A DNA stretch of 64,000 bases from Actinomycetes bacterium (GCA_023461275.1 JAEYMI010000013.1:171500-235499), one strand, 5' to 3'; counted from the first letter of the stretch, positions 25,152-34,257 are shown. Numbers and translations are program-made. The notes: generated by a model not told the origin, from the sequence alone.

Positions 25152-26135
25152 TCATCCTCGGTGCTCATTGTGGGCGACCCGGCTGATGGTCTCGACCACC
25201 TGCGGGAAGGTGGCGAACGTCGGGTTGACGATGGTCACGTGGTCGGCGCCGGGCAGCAGCACCGTGGTGCCCCGACCACCCGAACGTCGCACTGCGGCAA
25301 CATAATTCTGCGACAGCACCGGAGGAACCACGCGATCCTCGGTGCCGACCATCGCGACCACCGGGGTTTGCGGGTCGATGTTCTGGATCGGGTCGACCGA
25401 GGTGTAGCGGTCGGGTACCTGCTTGGGCGTGCCGCCCATGGCCCGCACGATCCGATCGTCGCCCATTGACACCGCGGTGCGCATATCCAGCGGACCGGCA
25501 AGGGAGACAACACTTGTCGGCCGAAATGCCGGATTGGCACCGACCTCGCCCGGCTCCAGCTTGTGCCGGGTGCCGGCCCACATCGCGAGTTGTCCACCGG
25601 CGGAATGTCCGACGACGACCGCGTTTTCGGTGTTGATCTCGTCGACGCCACGCTGGATGGTCGGCACGTAGTCCAGGGCAGCCGACACGTCGGAGAAGGT
25701 GGTCGGCCAGCCACCACCGGAACCCACCCGGCGATATTCGACGTTGTAGACCGCCAAGCCGCGTTCGGCCAGTCGTCGGGAAAAGGCGACGAACGAGTCG
25801 GCACCGATCTGCGACTGCCACGAACCACCGTGGATGAGGACCACCAGCGGCACCGAATTGGCTGGGTGCTCGCCGGGCGGCAGGTAGAGATCGGCCCAAT
25901 TCTGTTGGTCGTCACGCGAACCCGTGGTCGTCGGGTACTGATAGCGATTGACCTCGACATCGGAGGCGGCGCGCACCCTGGCGAACTGTCCGGCGGCCGG
26001 ACCGGGATCAACCGGGGTGGCCGACGGCGCCCCGCCGTCCGACGTGCAGGTCGTGGAGCAACCCACGACCAGCACCGCCGAGCATGCGGCTATCAGCACC
26101 GCCGACGTCGCGACAGTTGGTCTGCGCCGGATCAT
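25152..26135 (-). CDS. Lipoprotein alpha/beta hydrolase (esterase), paralogue B
   Basis: A 327-residue lipoprotein with lipobox VLVVGC. It has the oxyanion motif VVLIHGGSW, elbow GHSAG, an aspartate in VGTEDRVVPP and the histidine in GADHVTIV. By eye it is close to paralogue A at 16818, with shared runs through the whole domain, so the two come from a duplication. It sits between a repeat lipoprotein (ends 26149, 14 bp upstream) and the solute-binding lipoprotein (starts 22 bp after its stop); the three lipoprotein genes probably form one transcript. Confidence 0.88.
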   Translation of the reverse strand: MIRRRPTVATSAVLIAACSAVLVVGCSTTCTSDGGAPSATPVDPGPAAGQFARVRAASDVEVNRYQYPTTTGSRDDQQNWADLYLPPGEHPANSVPLVVLIHGGSWQSQIGADSFVAFSRRLAERGLAVYNVEYRRVGSGGGWPTTFSDVSAALDYVPTIQRGVDEINTENAVVVGHSAGGQLAMWAGTRHKLEPGEVGANPAFRPTSVVSLAGPLDMRTAVSMGDDRIVRAMGGTPKQVPDRYTSVDPIQNIDPQTPVVAMVGTEDRVVPPVLSQNYVAAVRRSGGRGTTVLLPGADHVTIVNPTFATFPQVVETISRVAHNEHRG

Positions 26136-26148
26136 GAGAGTCTCCCGA

Positions 26149-26634
26149 TCACGAGATCTGGCAGACCCACATGTTGGAGCTGTCACTCCAGATGTAGCGA
26201 CCCTTCATGCCCGACTGGTCCTCGCACGGGGTACCACCGGGATCGCCGTCGCTGCGCGGTTGCTGCGGGGCCTGCGTATTGGCCTGGGGCGCATCGCCGG
26301 TGACCTCGCAGACCCATTGCTGTGAGCTGTCGCTGTAGATGTAGTGACCCGGGGCGCCGTTCTGGTCGGTGCATGGCGAGCCGCCCGGATCGTCGCTGCG
26401 ACCGGTCGGAGCTACCCCCTGGGTCTGCGTGTTCGCCGGAGCGTTCGCCGTCGGAGTTGCCGGCGCGGCCGGCGGCGGTACCACCGGAGCCGACGCGACG
26501 CTCGTGGTCGTCACCGTGGTGGTGGTGCTGGAGGAGGACGTGGGGGTGGTGGAATCGCTACTGCTGCAGGCACTCACGAACATCAGAACGCCGACCGCTG
26601 GGACAACCCAGCCCAGCCGTGCAATCGATCTCAT
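26149..26634 (-). CDS. Small lipoprotein with two Cys-containing repeats
   Basis: A 161-residue exported protein with lipobox FVSAC. A Ser/Thr/Pro-rich linker is followed by two copies of a roughly 30-residue module: DPGG-S/T-PC-x-DQ, then a G-x-YI-x-SDSS-x2-WVC strand. Each module has one Cys pair. The layout (lipid anchor, low-complexity spacer, repeated Cys modules) parallels the protein at 292-882, but the modules are different. AAGGAG stands five bases before the ATG. I do not recognise the family. Confidence 0.8.
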   Translation of the reverse strand: MRSIARLGWVVPAVGVLMFVSACSSSDSTTPTSSSSTTTTVTTTSVASAPVVPPPAAPATPTANAPANTQTQGVAPTGRSDDPGGSPCTDQNGAPGHYIYSDSSQQWVCEVTGDAPQANTQAPQQPRSDGDPGGTPCEDQSGMKGRYIWSDSSNMWVCQIS

Positions 26635-26743
26635 TGAACTCCTTCGGTGGACCCGACCCGTGGCTCCCCTCCTGGCGCGGAGTTTAACAATCAGTATCTG
26701 CAATTCTGTTTGACTTGATTACTTGCGCAGGGCATCAATTCGG

Positions 26744-27355
26744 TCACGACCACGCCGACAGCAGTGCGCGCGGGTTGGCGAACAGCGTCTCGCGCACGTG
26801 ATTTCGGAGCACCGTCGGCCATGAGCAATCACACGCTGCCACGACGGCCACCGCGTCGACATTCTCTGCCCGGCACAGGGCCACCGCCCGCCCCGCGTGG
26901 AAGTCCTGGGTGACCAGCAATGCCGAACGCAGACCGAATATGTCATGTGCGCGAACGCAACTGCGTCGGGTGTCGAGTCCGTCCGGGTCGTCGACGATCG
27001 TCGATGGCGGCACCCCACGCGCCTGCAGGTAGGCGCGCATCACCGCGGGCTCGTTGCCTGCGTCGGCAGAACCGTTGCCGGAGTTGATGATTCGCGTGAT
27101 GATCCGACGGTGGTAGAGGTCGAGCGCGGTGTCGAGCCGACCGCGGACGTAGTCGCCGGGCTCGCCGTCGGAGACCAGCGAACCCAACACGATCGCGGTC
27201 GACGGCACCGACCCCGACCGCAGCGACGGATCGTCGGAGGCGTACACCCGCCCGTGCGCGCTGACGAGTATCCATGTCGCAGCCACCGTGACGACGAGTT
27301 CGACAATCACTGCCACACCGATCAGTGACAAGCCGATCCGACGCCGGGTGAGCAC
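26744..27355 (-). CDS. SanA/YdcF-like DUF218 membrane protein
   Basis: A 203-residue protein with one N-terminal transmembrane helix (IGLSLIGVAVIVELVVTVAATWILV) and a periplasmic-side DUF218 domain. Visible are AIVLGSLVSDGEPGDYVRGRLDTALDLY, the conserved INSGNGSADAGNEPAVMRAYLQARGVP and the LLVTQDFHAGRAVALCR segment. E. coli relatives (SanA, ElyC) affect envelope integrity; the enzymatic activity is unknown. It stands alone. Confidence 0.85.
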   Translation of the reverse strand: MLTRRRIGLSLIGVAVIVELVVTVAATWILVSAHGRVYASDDPSLRSGSVPSTAIVLGSLVSDGEPGDYVRGRLDTALDLYHRRIITRIINSGNGSADAGNEPAVMRAYLQARGVPPSTIVDDPDGLDTRRSCVRAHDIFGLRSALLVTQDFHAGRAVALCRAENVDAVAVVAACDCSWPTVLRNHVRETLFANPRALLSAWS

Positions 27356-27505
27356 GCCTCACGGTAACCGCCGTCGGAGCGGAAAAAGGACTTAGGACCC
27401 GAATTCCTCGTTTGGCTAAATTGGGCCCCCACCAGGCCCATACTGTGGTGCATCCGACCCTCGAGAGCACTGGGGGGTCCACGCCTGCGAGAAGGGGAGC
27501 CGGGC

Positions 27506-28900
27506 ATGCCATATATGCCGGTCACCGCGTCAATGTTCCTGCTCGCCGAAACCCGCGACCAGCCGATCCACGTCGGCGGCCTCCAGCTGTTCATACCGCG
27601 CGAAGGCCAATCGTCGACGGAGTTGTCGGAGGAGATCTTCGAGACCTTTCAGGCCTGCACCGACATCCATCCGCTCTTCCGGAAGCGTCCCGCCCAGCCG
27701 GTCAGCCTCATCGGCTCGCTGATGTGGTCCTTCGACGACGAGATCGACTTCGACTATCACGTGCGGCGCGCGGTACTGCCCCGGCCGGGCCGGATTCGCG
27801 AGCTGTTCCGGTACGTGTCGTTGCATCACGGCGACCTGCTCGACCGCAACCGCCCGATGTGGGAGGTCCACATCATCGACGGCCTCGAGGACGGCCGGGT
27901 GGCGCTCTACACCAAGATCCACCACTCCGTCGTCGACGGCGTCTCCGCACTGCGGCTGCTGGAGCGCACGCTCAGCCCCAACCCCGACGACCGCACCGGC
28001 ACCGCACCCTGGAATCCGGCGCTGATCCAGAGCCGTCCGAAACCGAGCGCACCGTCGAAGGGATTGCTGTCGCGGGTCGGCGACATCGCCGGCGCAGCAA
28101 CCGGAGTCGTGGGCCAGGCAGCCGGACTCGGGGTGGCCGCGGCCAAGGTCGCCTACACCGGGATCACCGACGACGCCTTCGTCCCACCTCTGCACGCCGC
28201 GCCCAAAACCATCCTCGACGTCCCGATCGGCAGCGCCCGACGCTTCGCGGCGCAACGGTGGGAACTGCGGCGCCTGCGCGCGATCGCCGACGAACTGCAG
28301 ATCACCATCAACGACGTGATGGTCGCGATGTGCTCGGGTGCCATGCGCGCCTACCTCATCGACCAGGACGCGTTGCCCGACGCACCGCTGATCGCCGCGA
28401 TGCCGGTGTCGATGCACTCCGACAACGACGCCGACGGCAACAACATCACCGCCATCATGGTGAACCTGGCCACCGATCAGCCCGACCCGGAACGACGCCT
28501 GGCGACCATCGTCGCGTCGACCCGGAAGAGCAAAGAGGTGGTGCGCGGCATGTCGCCACTCCAGGCTCTCGCGTTGGGTGCGGCGAATTTCGCGCCGCTG
28601 GCCTTTGCCACGGTGCCCGGCTTTGTGCGCTACACCCCGCCGCAGTTCAACCTGATCATCAGCAACGTCCCCGGACCCAAGGTCGACATGTACTGGAACG
28701 GCGCCAAACTCGACGGCGTCTACCCCGCATCGATCCCGCTGGGCGGGCAGGCGATCAACATCACTGTGGCCACCACCAGTGATTACATCAACTTCGGGCT
28801 GACCGGCGCGCGCAAGGAAGTGCCCAGCCTGCAGCGCCTGCTGACCCACCTCGACACCTCGCTGGAGGAGCTGGAGAAGGTCGCGCACGTCCGGTCGTGA
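27506..28900 (+). CDS. Wax ester synthase/diacylglycerol acyltransferase (WS/DGAT)
   Basis: A 464-residue enzyme that transfers fatty acyl from CoA to diacylglycerol or long-chain alcohols, making storage triacylglycerol or wax esters. The catalytic HHSVVDG is at 139-145; the supporting NRPMWEVHIIDGL is at 115-127, and the C-terminal NVPGPKVDMYWNGAKL and PLGGQAINIT are family landmarks. GGGGAG lies before the ATG. Actinobacteria usually carry several copies; this is the only one in the window. Confidence 0.93.
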   Translation: MPYMPVTASMFLLAETRDQPIHVGGLQLFIPREGQSSTELSEEIFETFQACTDIHPLFRKRPAQPVSLIGSLMWSFDDEIDFDYHVRRAVLPRPGRIRELFRYVSLHHGDLLDRNRPMWEVHIIDGLEDGRVALYTKIHHSVVDGVSALRLLERTLSPNPDDRTGTAPWNPALIQSRPKPSAPSKGLLSRVGDIAGAATGVVGQAAGLGVAAAKVAYTGITDDAFVPPLHAAPKTILDVPIGSARRFAAQRWELRRLRAIADELQITINDVMVAMCSGAMRAYLIDQDALPDAPLIAAMPVSMHSDNDADGNNITAIMVNLATDQPDPERRLATIVASTRKSKEVVRGMSPLQALALGAANFAPLAFATVPGFVRYTPPQFNLIISNVPGPKVDMYWNGAKLDGVYPASIPLGGQAINITVATTSDYINFGLTGARKEVPSLQRLLTHLDTSLEELEKVAHVRS

Positions 28901-29148
28901 GGTGCGTCACCGGTGCGGCGTGGCCTGGGTCACCCCTAACTGACTAGACAGTAAGTTACCCACGAGTATTCTTGCGTTAACACTGGACCGCGTCACGGCC
29001 CGAGTTAGGTCAGCCTTGGCAGCGGATAGGTGTCCTGAGGAATTACGGTTACCTGTAGTACACGTCCACGTGTAGTACTCGTCCGACCCCGCGCACGTCA
29101 GCCCGGCGTCTATGGGGTCGTTGATCTACCAGAGAGGGGCGGGACGCC
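28901..29148 (+). promoter_or_regulatory. Upstream region of the Fe-S reductase gene
   Basis: This 248-bp gene-free stretch contains an inverted repeat ACACGT-CC-ACGTGT at 29060-29073 flanked on both sides by GTAGTAC, so a 10-bp direct repeat overlaps the palindrome. An AT-richer patch at 28940-28985 includes GTTAAC. GAGGGGCGG before the GTG at 29149 is the ribosome site. The palindrome is a plausible operator; the regulator is unknown. Confidence 0.4.
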
Positions 29149-32100
29149 GTGAATGCCACGACGATCGCCATCGGCACGATAGCCGCGATCATCAGCCTGT
29201 TCTGTTGGGCGCTGTTCCTGCGGGGCGTGTTCACCATGGTTCGCGCCATCGCCCAGGGCCAGCGTGTCGACAGCTCGCGCTTCTGGCCGTTCTTCCCGCG
29301 CCTGTGGACGATGCTCAAGGAGTTCGTCGGCCACACCCGGATGGTGAAGTTCCGAACCGTCGGCTGGGCGCACTGGTTGGTCATGTTCGGCTTCCTGATC
29401 GGCGCCATCTTCTGGTTCGAGGCCTACGGTCAGATCTTCAACCCGGACTTCCACTGGCCGATCATCGGCGGGTTGCACATCTACATCCTCGCCGACGAGC
29501 TGCTCGGCCTCGGCACGGTGATCGGCATCGTGACCCTGATGGTCATCCGCCAGCTCAACCACCCACGCGTCCCCGAGCGGATCTCGCGATTCTCCGGCTC
29601 GCGGTTCGGCGCCGCCTACTTCGTCGAGTGGGTCGTGCTGCTCGAGGGTCTCGGCATGATCTTCGTCAAGACCTTCAAGATCTCCTCCGGGCTGGAGAAT
29701 CCGCCGATCTGGACCTCGTTCTTCACTCACTACTTCGCGCAGCTCTTCGACGGCTCGTCGGAGTACTGGGTGACCGGTGCCGCGGTGATCAAGCTGATGA
29801 GCGGCATGATCTGGCTTGCCGTCGTCGGCAGCAACATCGACTGGGGCGTCGCCTGGCACCGCTTCGCGGCATTCCCCAACATCTACTTCAAGCGTGAGGC
29901 CAACGGCGGCGTCGCACTCGGTGCGGCCAAGCCGATGATGTCCAACGGACGCGTACTCGACATGGAGTCCGCCGACCCCGACGTCGACGCCTTCGGCGCG
30001 GGCAAGGTCGAGGACTTCTCGTGGAAGGGCTGGCTGGACTTCACCACCTGTACCGAGTGCGGCCGCTGCCAGTCGCAGTGCCCCGCGTGGAACACCGGAA
30101 AGCCGTTGTCCCCCAAGCTGTTGATCATGTCGCTGCGTGATCACGCGCAGGCCAAGGCGCCGTACCTGATCGCCGGTGGCCGCAAGGACATGGGTGGCGA
30201 CGAGGTGGGTCTCGTCGACGCCGACGGAAATGTGTTGGAAGACAAGCTCAATGCCATTCCGGAATCGGCGCGGGCCGAGGCCGGGCGTCGGCTGGTCGGC
30301 GAGAGCGCCGGGTCGGGAACCATCGAAGATGGCGAACTCGGCGCGGTCATCGACACCGAAACCCTGTGGAGCTGCACCACCTGCGGTGCGTGCGTGGAGC
30401 AGTGCCCGGTCGACATCGAGCACGTCGACCACATCATCGACATGCGCCGCTACCAGGTGCTCATCGAGTCGGACTTCCCCACCGAGCTCGCCGGCATGTT
30501 CAAGAACCTCGAGAACAAGGGCAACCCGTGGGGTCAGAACTCCTCGGCGCGCACCAACTGGATCGACGAGATGGACATCGAGATCCCGGTGTTCGGCCAG
30601 GACGTCGAATCCTTTGAAGGTTTCGAGTACCTGTTCTGGGTCGGTTGCGCCGGCGCCTACGAGGACCGTGCGAAGAAGACCACCAAGGCCGTCGCCGAGC
30701 TCCTCGACATCGCCGCGGTGAACTTCCTGGTCCTCGGCGAGGGCGAGACCTGTACCGGTGACTCGGCTCGCCGCGCGGGCAACGAGTTCCTGTTCCAGAT
30801 GCTGGCCCAGCAGAACATCGAGATGATCGGCGAGGTCTTCGCGACCGCGCCAGACCAGCGCAAGAAGGTCGTCGTGACCTGTGCGCACTGCTTCAACGCT
30901 CTGGGCAACGAGTACCCGCAGCTGGGCGCGAAATACGAAGTGGTGCACCACACCCAGCTGCTGAACCGGCTGGTCCGCGAGAAGCGTCTGGTGCCGGTGG
31001 CACCGCTCGGCGAGGGTGTCACCTACCACGACCCCTGCTACCTGGGTCGCCACAACAAGGTCTACGACGCACCCCGTGAGCTGATGGGTGCGTCGGGCTC
31101 GGTGCTCACCGAGATGCCGCGCCACGGCGAACGGTCCATGTGCTGTGGTGCCGGTGGCGCCCGGATGTGGATGGAAGAGCAGATCGGTAAGCGCATCAAC
31201 ATCGACCGGGTCGACGAAGCGCTCGACACGCTCGGCGACATCACCGGTGACCAGGTCAAGAAGGTCGCGACCGGCTGCCCGTTCTGCCGCGTGATGCTCA
31301 CCGACGGTGTGACCGCGCGTACCAGCGGCACCGAGGCAGAGGGCAAGGTCGAGGTCGTTGACGTCGCGCAGCTGCTGCTCGAGTCGGTCAAGCGTGGGGC
31401 CCCAGAGGTCGAGCGCGGTGGCCGCTTCCTCGGCCCGATCCCGAAGCCTGCTCCCGAGCCGGAGCCCGCGGTCGCAGCAGCGGCAGCGCCCGCCGCCGCG
31501 TCGGCGCCGGCAAGCACGTCGAGCGAGCCCTCGGCCGCTCCGAAGCCCAAGGTCGGGCTCGGCATGAAGGGCGGGATGAAGAAGCCCGGCGCATCGGCGA
31601 AGGCCGACACGTCGACGGCGCCCTCGGACACGTCGACGGCGCCCTCCGAGGCATCGACGGCGCCCGAGAAGAAGCCTGCCGCCAAGGGCTTCGGCATGAA
31701 GGGCGGAATGAAGAAGCCGGGTGCTTCGGCCACCGCGTCGACAGCGCCCTCCGCCTCGTCGACAGCGCCCTCCGAAGCATCGACGGCGCCCGATTCGACG
31801 ACGACGGCGCCCGAAAAGAAGCCTGCCGCCAAGGGCTTCGGCATGAAGGGCGGAATGAAGAAGCCCGGCGCCGCGGCCAAGGCCCCGACGTCAACGGCGC
31901 CCGCCGACACGTCGACAGCGCCCTCCGAAGCATCGACAGCGCCCGAATCGACAACGACGGCGCCCTCCGAAGCATCGACGGCGCCCGAATCGACAACGAC
32001 GGCGCCCGAAAAGAAGCCCGCCGCCAAGGGCTTCGGCATGAAGGGCGGCATCAAGAAGCCGGGTGCCGCCGCGAAGGCTCCGGCATCGGCAGCACCTGTA

Positions 32101-32676
32101 GCCGAGACCGCTCCTCCCGCGGAGGCGGCACCTGCCGAACCCACCGCCGACGACGAGTCGTCGATCGCGGGCGAGGCACCGGCACAGGCAGTGGCCGACG
32201 CGGGCGCCGCGGCGACCGAGGAAAAGCCCGGTAAGGCAAAGGGATTCGGCATGTCGGCGGGCAAGAAGCGTCCGGGTGGCATCGGCAAGGCGACCCCCAA
32301 GCCGGCACCCGCGTCGACGGCGCCTTCCGAGGCACCGAGCGAGCCCTCCGATGCATCGACAGCGCCCGAGCCCACGTCGACGGCGCCCTCCGAAGCAACG
32401 ACGGCGCCCGAAACGGCGTCGAGTGAGCCCGAGGAGACGTCGCCGGAGCCAATGGTCAAGCGATCAGCGTCCGCGGTCACGCCGTCGGTCACACCGCACG
32501 TCGAGCCCGCGATCAGCGACGAAACGCCGGCCGACGAAGCACCGGCCGAATCGGCCGTCGAATCTGCTCCGGAGCCGACGTCGAACGGTTCGGCCCGCAC
32601 GATCGGCGAGACCGGGGCGTCGAAGGCCAAGGGATTCGGCATGGCCGCCGGCAAGAAGCGACCCGGTCACAGCTGA
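29149..32676 (+). CDS. Membrane iron-sulphur reductase (Rv0338c-like) with a long repeat tail
   Basis: A 1175-residue heterodisulphide-reductase-type electron-transfer protein. Residues 1-250 hold about five transmembrane helices of the nitrate-reductase-gamma type. Two 4Fe-4S ligand sets follow: CTECGRCQSQCP (Cys301 on) and CTTCGACVEQCP (Cys409 on). Two CCG domains come next (CAHCFNALGNEYPQLG near 580; PCYLGRHN...SMCCGAGGARMW near 660). After about residue 765 a 410-residue tail alternates Ser-Thr-Ala-Pro heptads with six copies of a short GFGM..G.KKPG motif. M. tuberculosis Rv0338c is about 882 residues and also precedes the aspC-like gene, so the extra length is mostly this tail. The GTG start has GAGGGGCGG upstream. 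Redox partner unknown. Confidence 0.88.
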   Translation: MNATTIAIGTIAAIISLFCWALFLRGVFTMVRAIAQGQRVDSSRFWPFFPRLWTMLKEFVGHTRMVKFRTVGWAHWLVMFGFLIGAIFWFEAYGQIFNPDFHWPIIGGLHIYILADELLGLGTVIGIVTLMVIRQLNHPRVPERISRFSGSRFGAAYFVEWVVLLEGLGMIFVKTFKISSGLENPPIWTSFFTHYFAQLFDGSSEYWVTGAAVIKLMSGMIWLAVVGSNIDWGVAWHRFAAFPNIYFKREANGGVALGAAKPMMSNGRVLDMESADPDVDAFGAGKVEDFSWKGWLDFTTCTECGRCQSQCPAWNTGKPLSPKLLIMSLRDHAQAKAPYLIAGGRKDMGGDEVGLVDADGNVLEDKLNAIPESARAEAGRRLVGESAGSGTIEDGELGAVIDTETLWSCTTCGACVEQCPVDIEHVDHIIDMRRYQVLIESDFPTELAGMFKNLENKGNPWGQNSSARTNWIDEMDIEIPVFGQDVESFEGFEYLFWVGCAGAYEDRAKKTTKAVAELLDIAAVNFLVLGEGETCTGDSARRAGNEFLFQMLAQQNIEMIGEVFATAPDQRKKVVVTCAHCFNALGNEYPQLGAKYEVVHHTQLLNRLVREKRLVPVAPLGEGVTYHDPCYLGRHNKVYDAPRELMGASGSVLTEMPRHGERSMCCGAGGARMWMEEQIGKRINIDRVDEALDTLGDITGDQVKKVATGCPFCRVMLTDGVTARTSGTEAEGKVEVVDVAQLLLESVKRGAPEVERGGRFLGPIPKPAPEPEPAVAAAAAPAAASAPASTSSEPSAAPKPKVGLGMKGGMKKPGASAKADTSTAPSDTSTAPSEASTAPEKKPAAKGFGMKGGMKKPGASATASTAPSASSTAPSEASTAPDSTTTAPEKKPAAKGFGMKGGMKKPGAAAKAPTSTAPADTSTAPSEASTAPESTTTAPSEASTAPESTTTAPEKKPAAKGFGMKGGIKKPGAAAKAPASAAPVAETAPPAEAAPAEPTADDESSIAGEAPAQAVADAGAAATEEKPGKAKGFGMSAGKKRPGGIGKATPKPAPASTAPSEAPSEPSDASTAPEPTSTAPSEATTAPETASSEPEETSPEPMVKRSASAVTPSVTPHVEPAISDETPADEAPAESAVESAPEPTSNGSARTIGETGASKAKGFGMAAGKKRPGHS
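31611..32423 (+). repeat. 21-bp units inside the Fe-S reductase tail
   Basis: Four in-frame blocks of a 21-bp unit with core (G/A)TCGAC(A/G)GCGCCC: three copies from 31611, four from 31737, six from 31890 and six from 32313, each block in exact 21-bp steps. They encode a seven-residue S-T-A-P-S/E-x-x repeat. The same core in the same period forms the non-coding arrays at 32720 and 45282. Confidence 0.85.
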
Positions 32677-32719
32677 CCCGAGCACAACGAACACCATCGA
32701 CCGCGTCCGACAGGGCGCG

Positions 32720-32945
32720 GTCGATGTGTTTTCGGGCGCCGTCGACGAGGCGAAGGACGCCGTCGACGAGGCGAAGGGCGCTGTCGACGAGGTGAAGGGC
32801 GCTCTCGACGCCGGGGAGGGCGCCGTCGACGAGGCGGTAGGCGCTCTCGACGCCGGGGAGGGCGCCGTCGACGAGGCGAAGGGCGCTGTCGATGTGTTTG
32901 TGGGCGCTGTCGACGCTGCGGAGGGCGCCGTCGACGAGGGTCGCG
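32720..32945. repeat. Intergenic 21-bp phased array, 11 copies (inverted orientation)
   Basis: Cores begin at 32720, 32741, 32762, 32783, 32804, 32825, 32846, 32867, 32888, 32909 and 32930: eleven steps of exactly 21 bp. On the plus strand each reads GGCGCC/T followed by GTCGAC or a close variant, i.e. the reverse complement of the core at 45282. It fills most of the 327 bp between the Fe-S reductase stop and the aminotransferase start. Both GTCGAC and GGCGCC are self-complementary. No start codon with a ribosome site opens it as a gene. Confidence 0.85.
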
Positions 32946-33003
32946 GGTGCGCTCGACGCGAGCGGAAGAAAACCGGTTTGCACCAGGCTGCGACAATATA
33001 CCC

Positions 33004-34257
33004 GTGAGTAGACCGTACGTATCGCACCTGAACCAGGACCTGAAGCCGCTCGAGCAGTCGCTGAAACTGCAGAACGTCTGTTACGAAATCCGCGGACCGG
33101 TGCACGCGCATGCCGCGCGACTGGAGGCCGAAGGCCATCGCATCCTCAAGCTGAACATCGGCAACCCGGCCATGTTCGGGTTCGAGGCGCCCGACGTGAT
33201 CATGCGCGACATGATCCACGCGCTGCCCTACTCGCAGGGCTACTCCGAGTCGGCCGGCGTGCTGTCGGCGCGCCGCGCGGTGGTGACCCGCTACGAGCTC
33301 CTCCCCGACTTCCCGTTCTTCGACGTCGACGACGTCATCCTCGGCAACGGCGTCTCCGAGCTGATCACGATGACCATGCAGGCGCTGCTCAACGACGGCG
33401 ACGAGGTCCTCATCCCCGCCCCCGACTACCCGCTCTGGACGGCCATGACCGCATTGTCGGGTGGCAGCGCGGTGCACTACCGATGCGACGAGGAGACCGG
33501 CTGGCAGCCCGACGTCGACGACATCGAAGCCAAGATCACCGACCGCACCAAGGCGATCGTCGTGATCAACCCGAACAACCCCACCGGCGCCGTCTACTCA
33601 CGCGAGGTGCTGGAAAAAATCGTCGAGGTCGCCCGTCGCCACTCGCTGCTCATCCTCGCCGACGAGATCTACGACAAGATCCTCTACGACGACGCCAAGC
33701 ACACCAGCATCGCCGCACTGGCCCCTGACCTGCTGTGCATCACCTTCAACGGCCTCTCCAAGGCCTACCGCGTGTGCGGTTACCGCGCCGGCTGGCTGGT
33801 GCTGACCGGCCCCAAGGACCACGCGAAGGGGTTCATCGAGGGCCTCAACATCCTCGCGTCGACCAGGTTGTGCGCCAACGTGCCCGCCCAGCACGCCATT
33901 CAGGTGGCCCTCGGCGGCTACCAGAGCATCGACGCGCTGACCGCGCCCGGCGGACGCCTCCTCGAGCAACGCAATGTCACCTGGGAGAAGCTCAACGAGA
34001 TCCCCGGCGTCTCCTGCGTGAAGCCGATGGGCGCGCTCTACGCCTTCCCGCGCCTGGATCCCGAGGTCCACGAAATCCACGACGACGAGCTGTTTGTGCA
34101 GGACCTGCTGCTGCAGGAGAAGATCCTCGTCGTCCAGGGAACCGGCTTCAACCTCACCGACCACAACCACTTCCGCATCGTCACCCTGCCGTGGTCGCGG
34201 GATCTCACCGAGGCAGTTGACCGGATCGGCAACTTCCTGGCGTCTTATCGGCAATAG
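33004..34257 (+). CDS. aspC: Alanine/aspartate-type aminotransferase (Rv0337c-like)
   Basis: A 417-residue fold-type I PLP enzyme. The N-terminal SLKLQNVCYEIRGPVHAHAARLEAEGH and the segment KLNIGNPAMFGFEAPDVI match mycobacterial Rv0337c and E. coli AlaA. VVINPNNPTGAVYS and FNGLSKAYRVCGYRAGW (PLP-binding Lys) are complete, as is the C-terminal Arg in FRIVTLPW. It likely transfers amino groups between alanine, pyruvate and glutamate. The GTG at 33004 matches the family start. The gene order after the Fe-S reductase is the same as in M. tuberculosis. Confidence 0.9.
   Translation: MSRPYVSHLNQDLKPLEQSLKLQNVCYEIRGPVHAHAARLEAEGHRILKLNIGNPAMFGFEAPDVIMRDMIHALPYSQGYSESAGVLSARRAVVTRYELLPDFPFFDVDDVILGNGVSELITMTMQALLNDGDEVLIPAPDYPLWTAMTALSGGSAVHYRCDEETGWQPDVDDIEAKITDRTKAIVVINPNNPTGAVYSREVLEKIVEVARRHSLLILADEIYDKILYDDAKHTSIAALAPDLLCITFNGLSKAYRVCGYRAGWLVLTGPKDHAKGFIEGLNILASTRLCANVPAQHAIQVALGGYQSIDALTAPGGRLLEQRNVTWEKLNEIPGVSCVKPMGALYAFPRLDPEVHEIHDDELFVQDLLLQEKILVVQGTGFNLTDHNHFRIVTLPWSRDLTEAVDRIGNFLASYRQ

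Noticed and set aside
28955..28985. Fourth SigF-like promoter (GTTA-N16-GGGTAA on the minus strand)
   Set aside because: The -35 is off consensus and no minus-strand gene lies within reach.
29110..31125. 671-codon minus-strand frame over the Fe-S reductase
   Set aside because: Antisense shadow of conserved plus-strand domains; composition is that of an antisense frame in high-GC DNA.
31062..32654. 530-codon minus-strand frame under the Fe-S reductase tail
   Set aside because: Mirror translation of the same repeats; no ribosome site and the plus strand has clear Fe-S and CCG motifs.
32692..33003. Heptad protein (G-A-V-D-E-A-K type) encoded by the array on the plus strand
   Set aside because: No plausible start codon or ribosome site opens it, and both orientations are open because of the 21-bp period.
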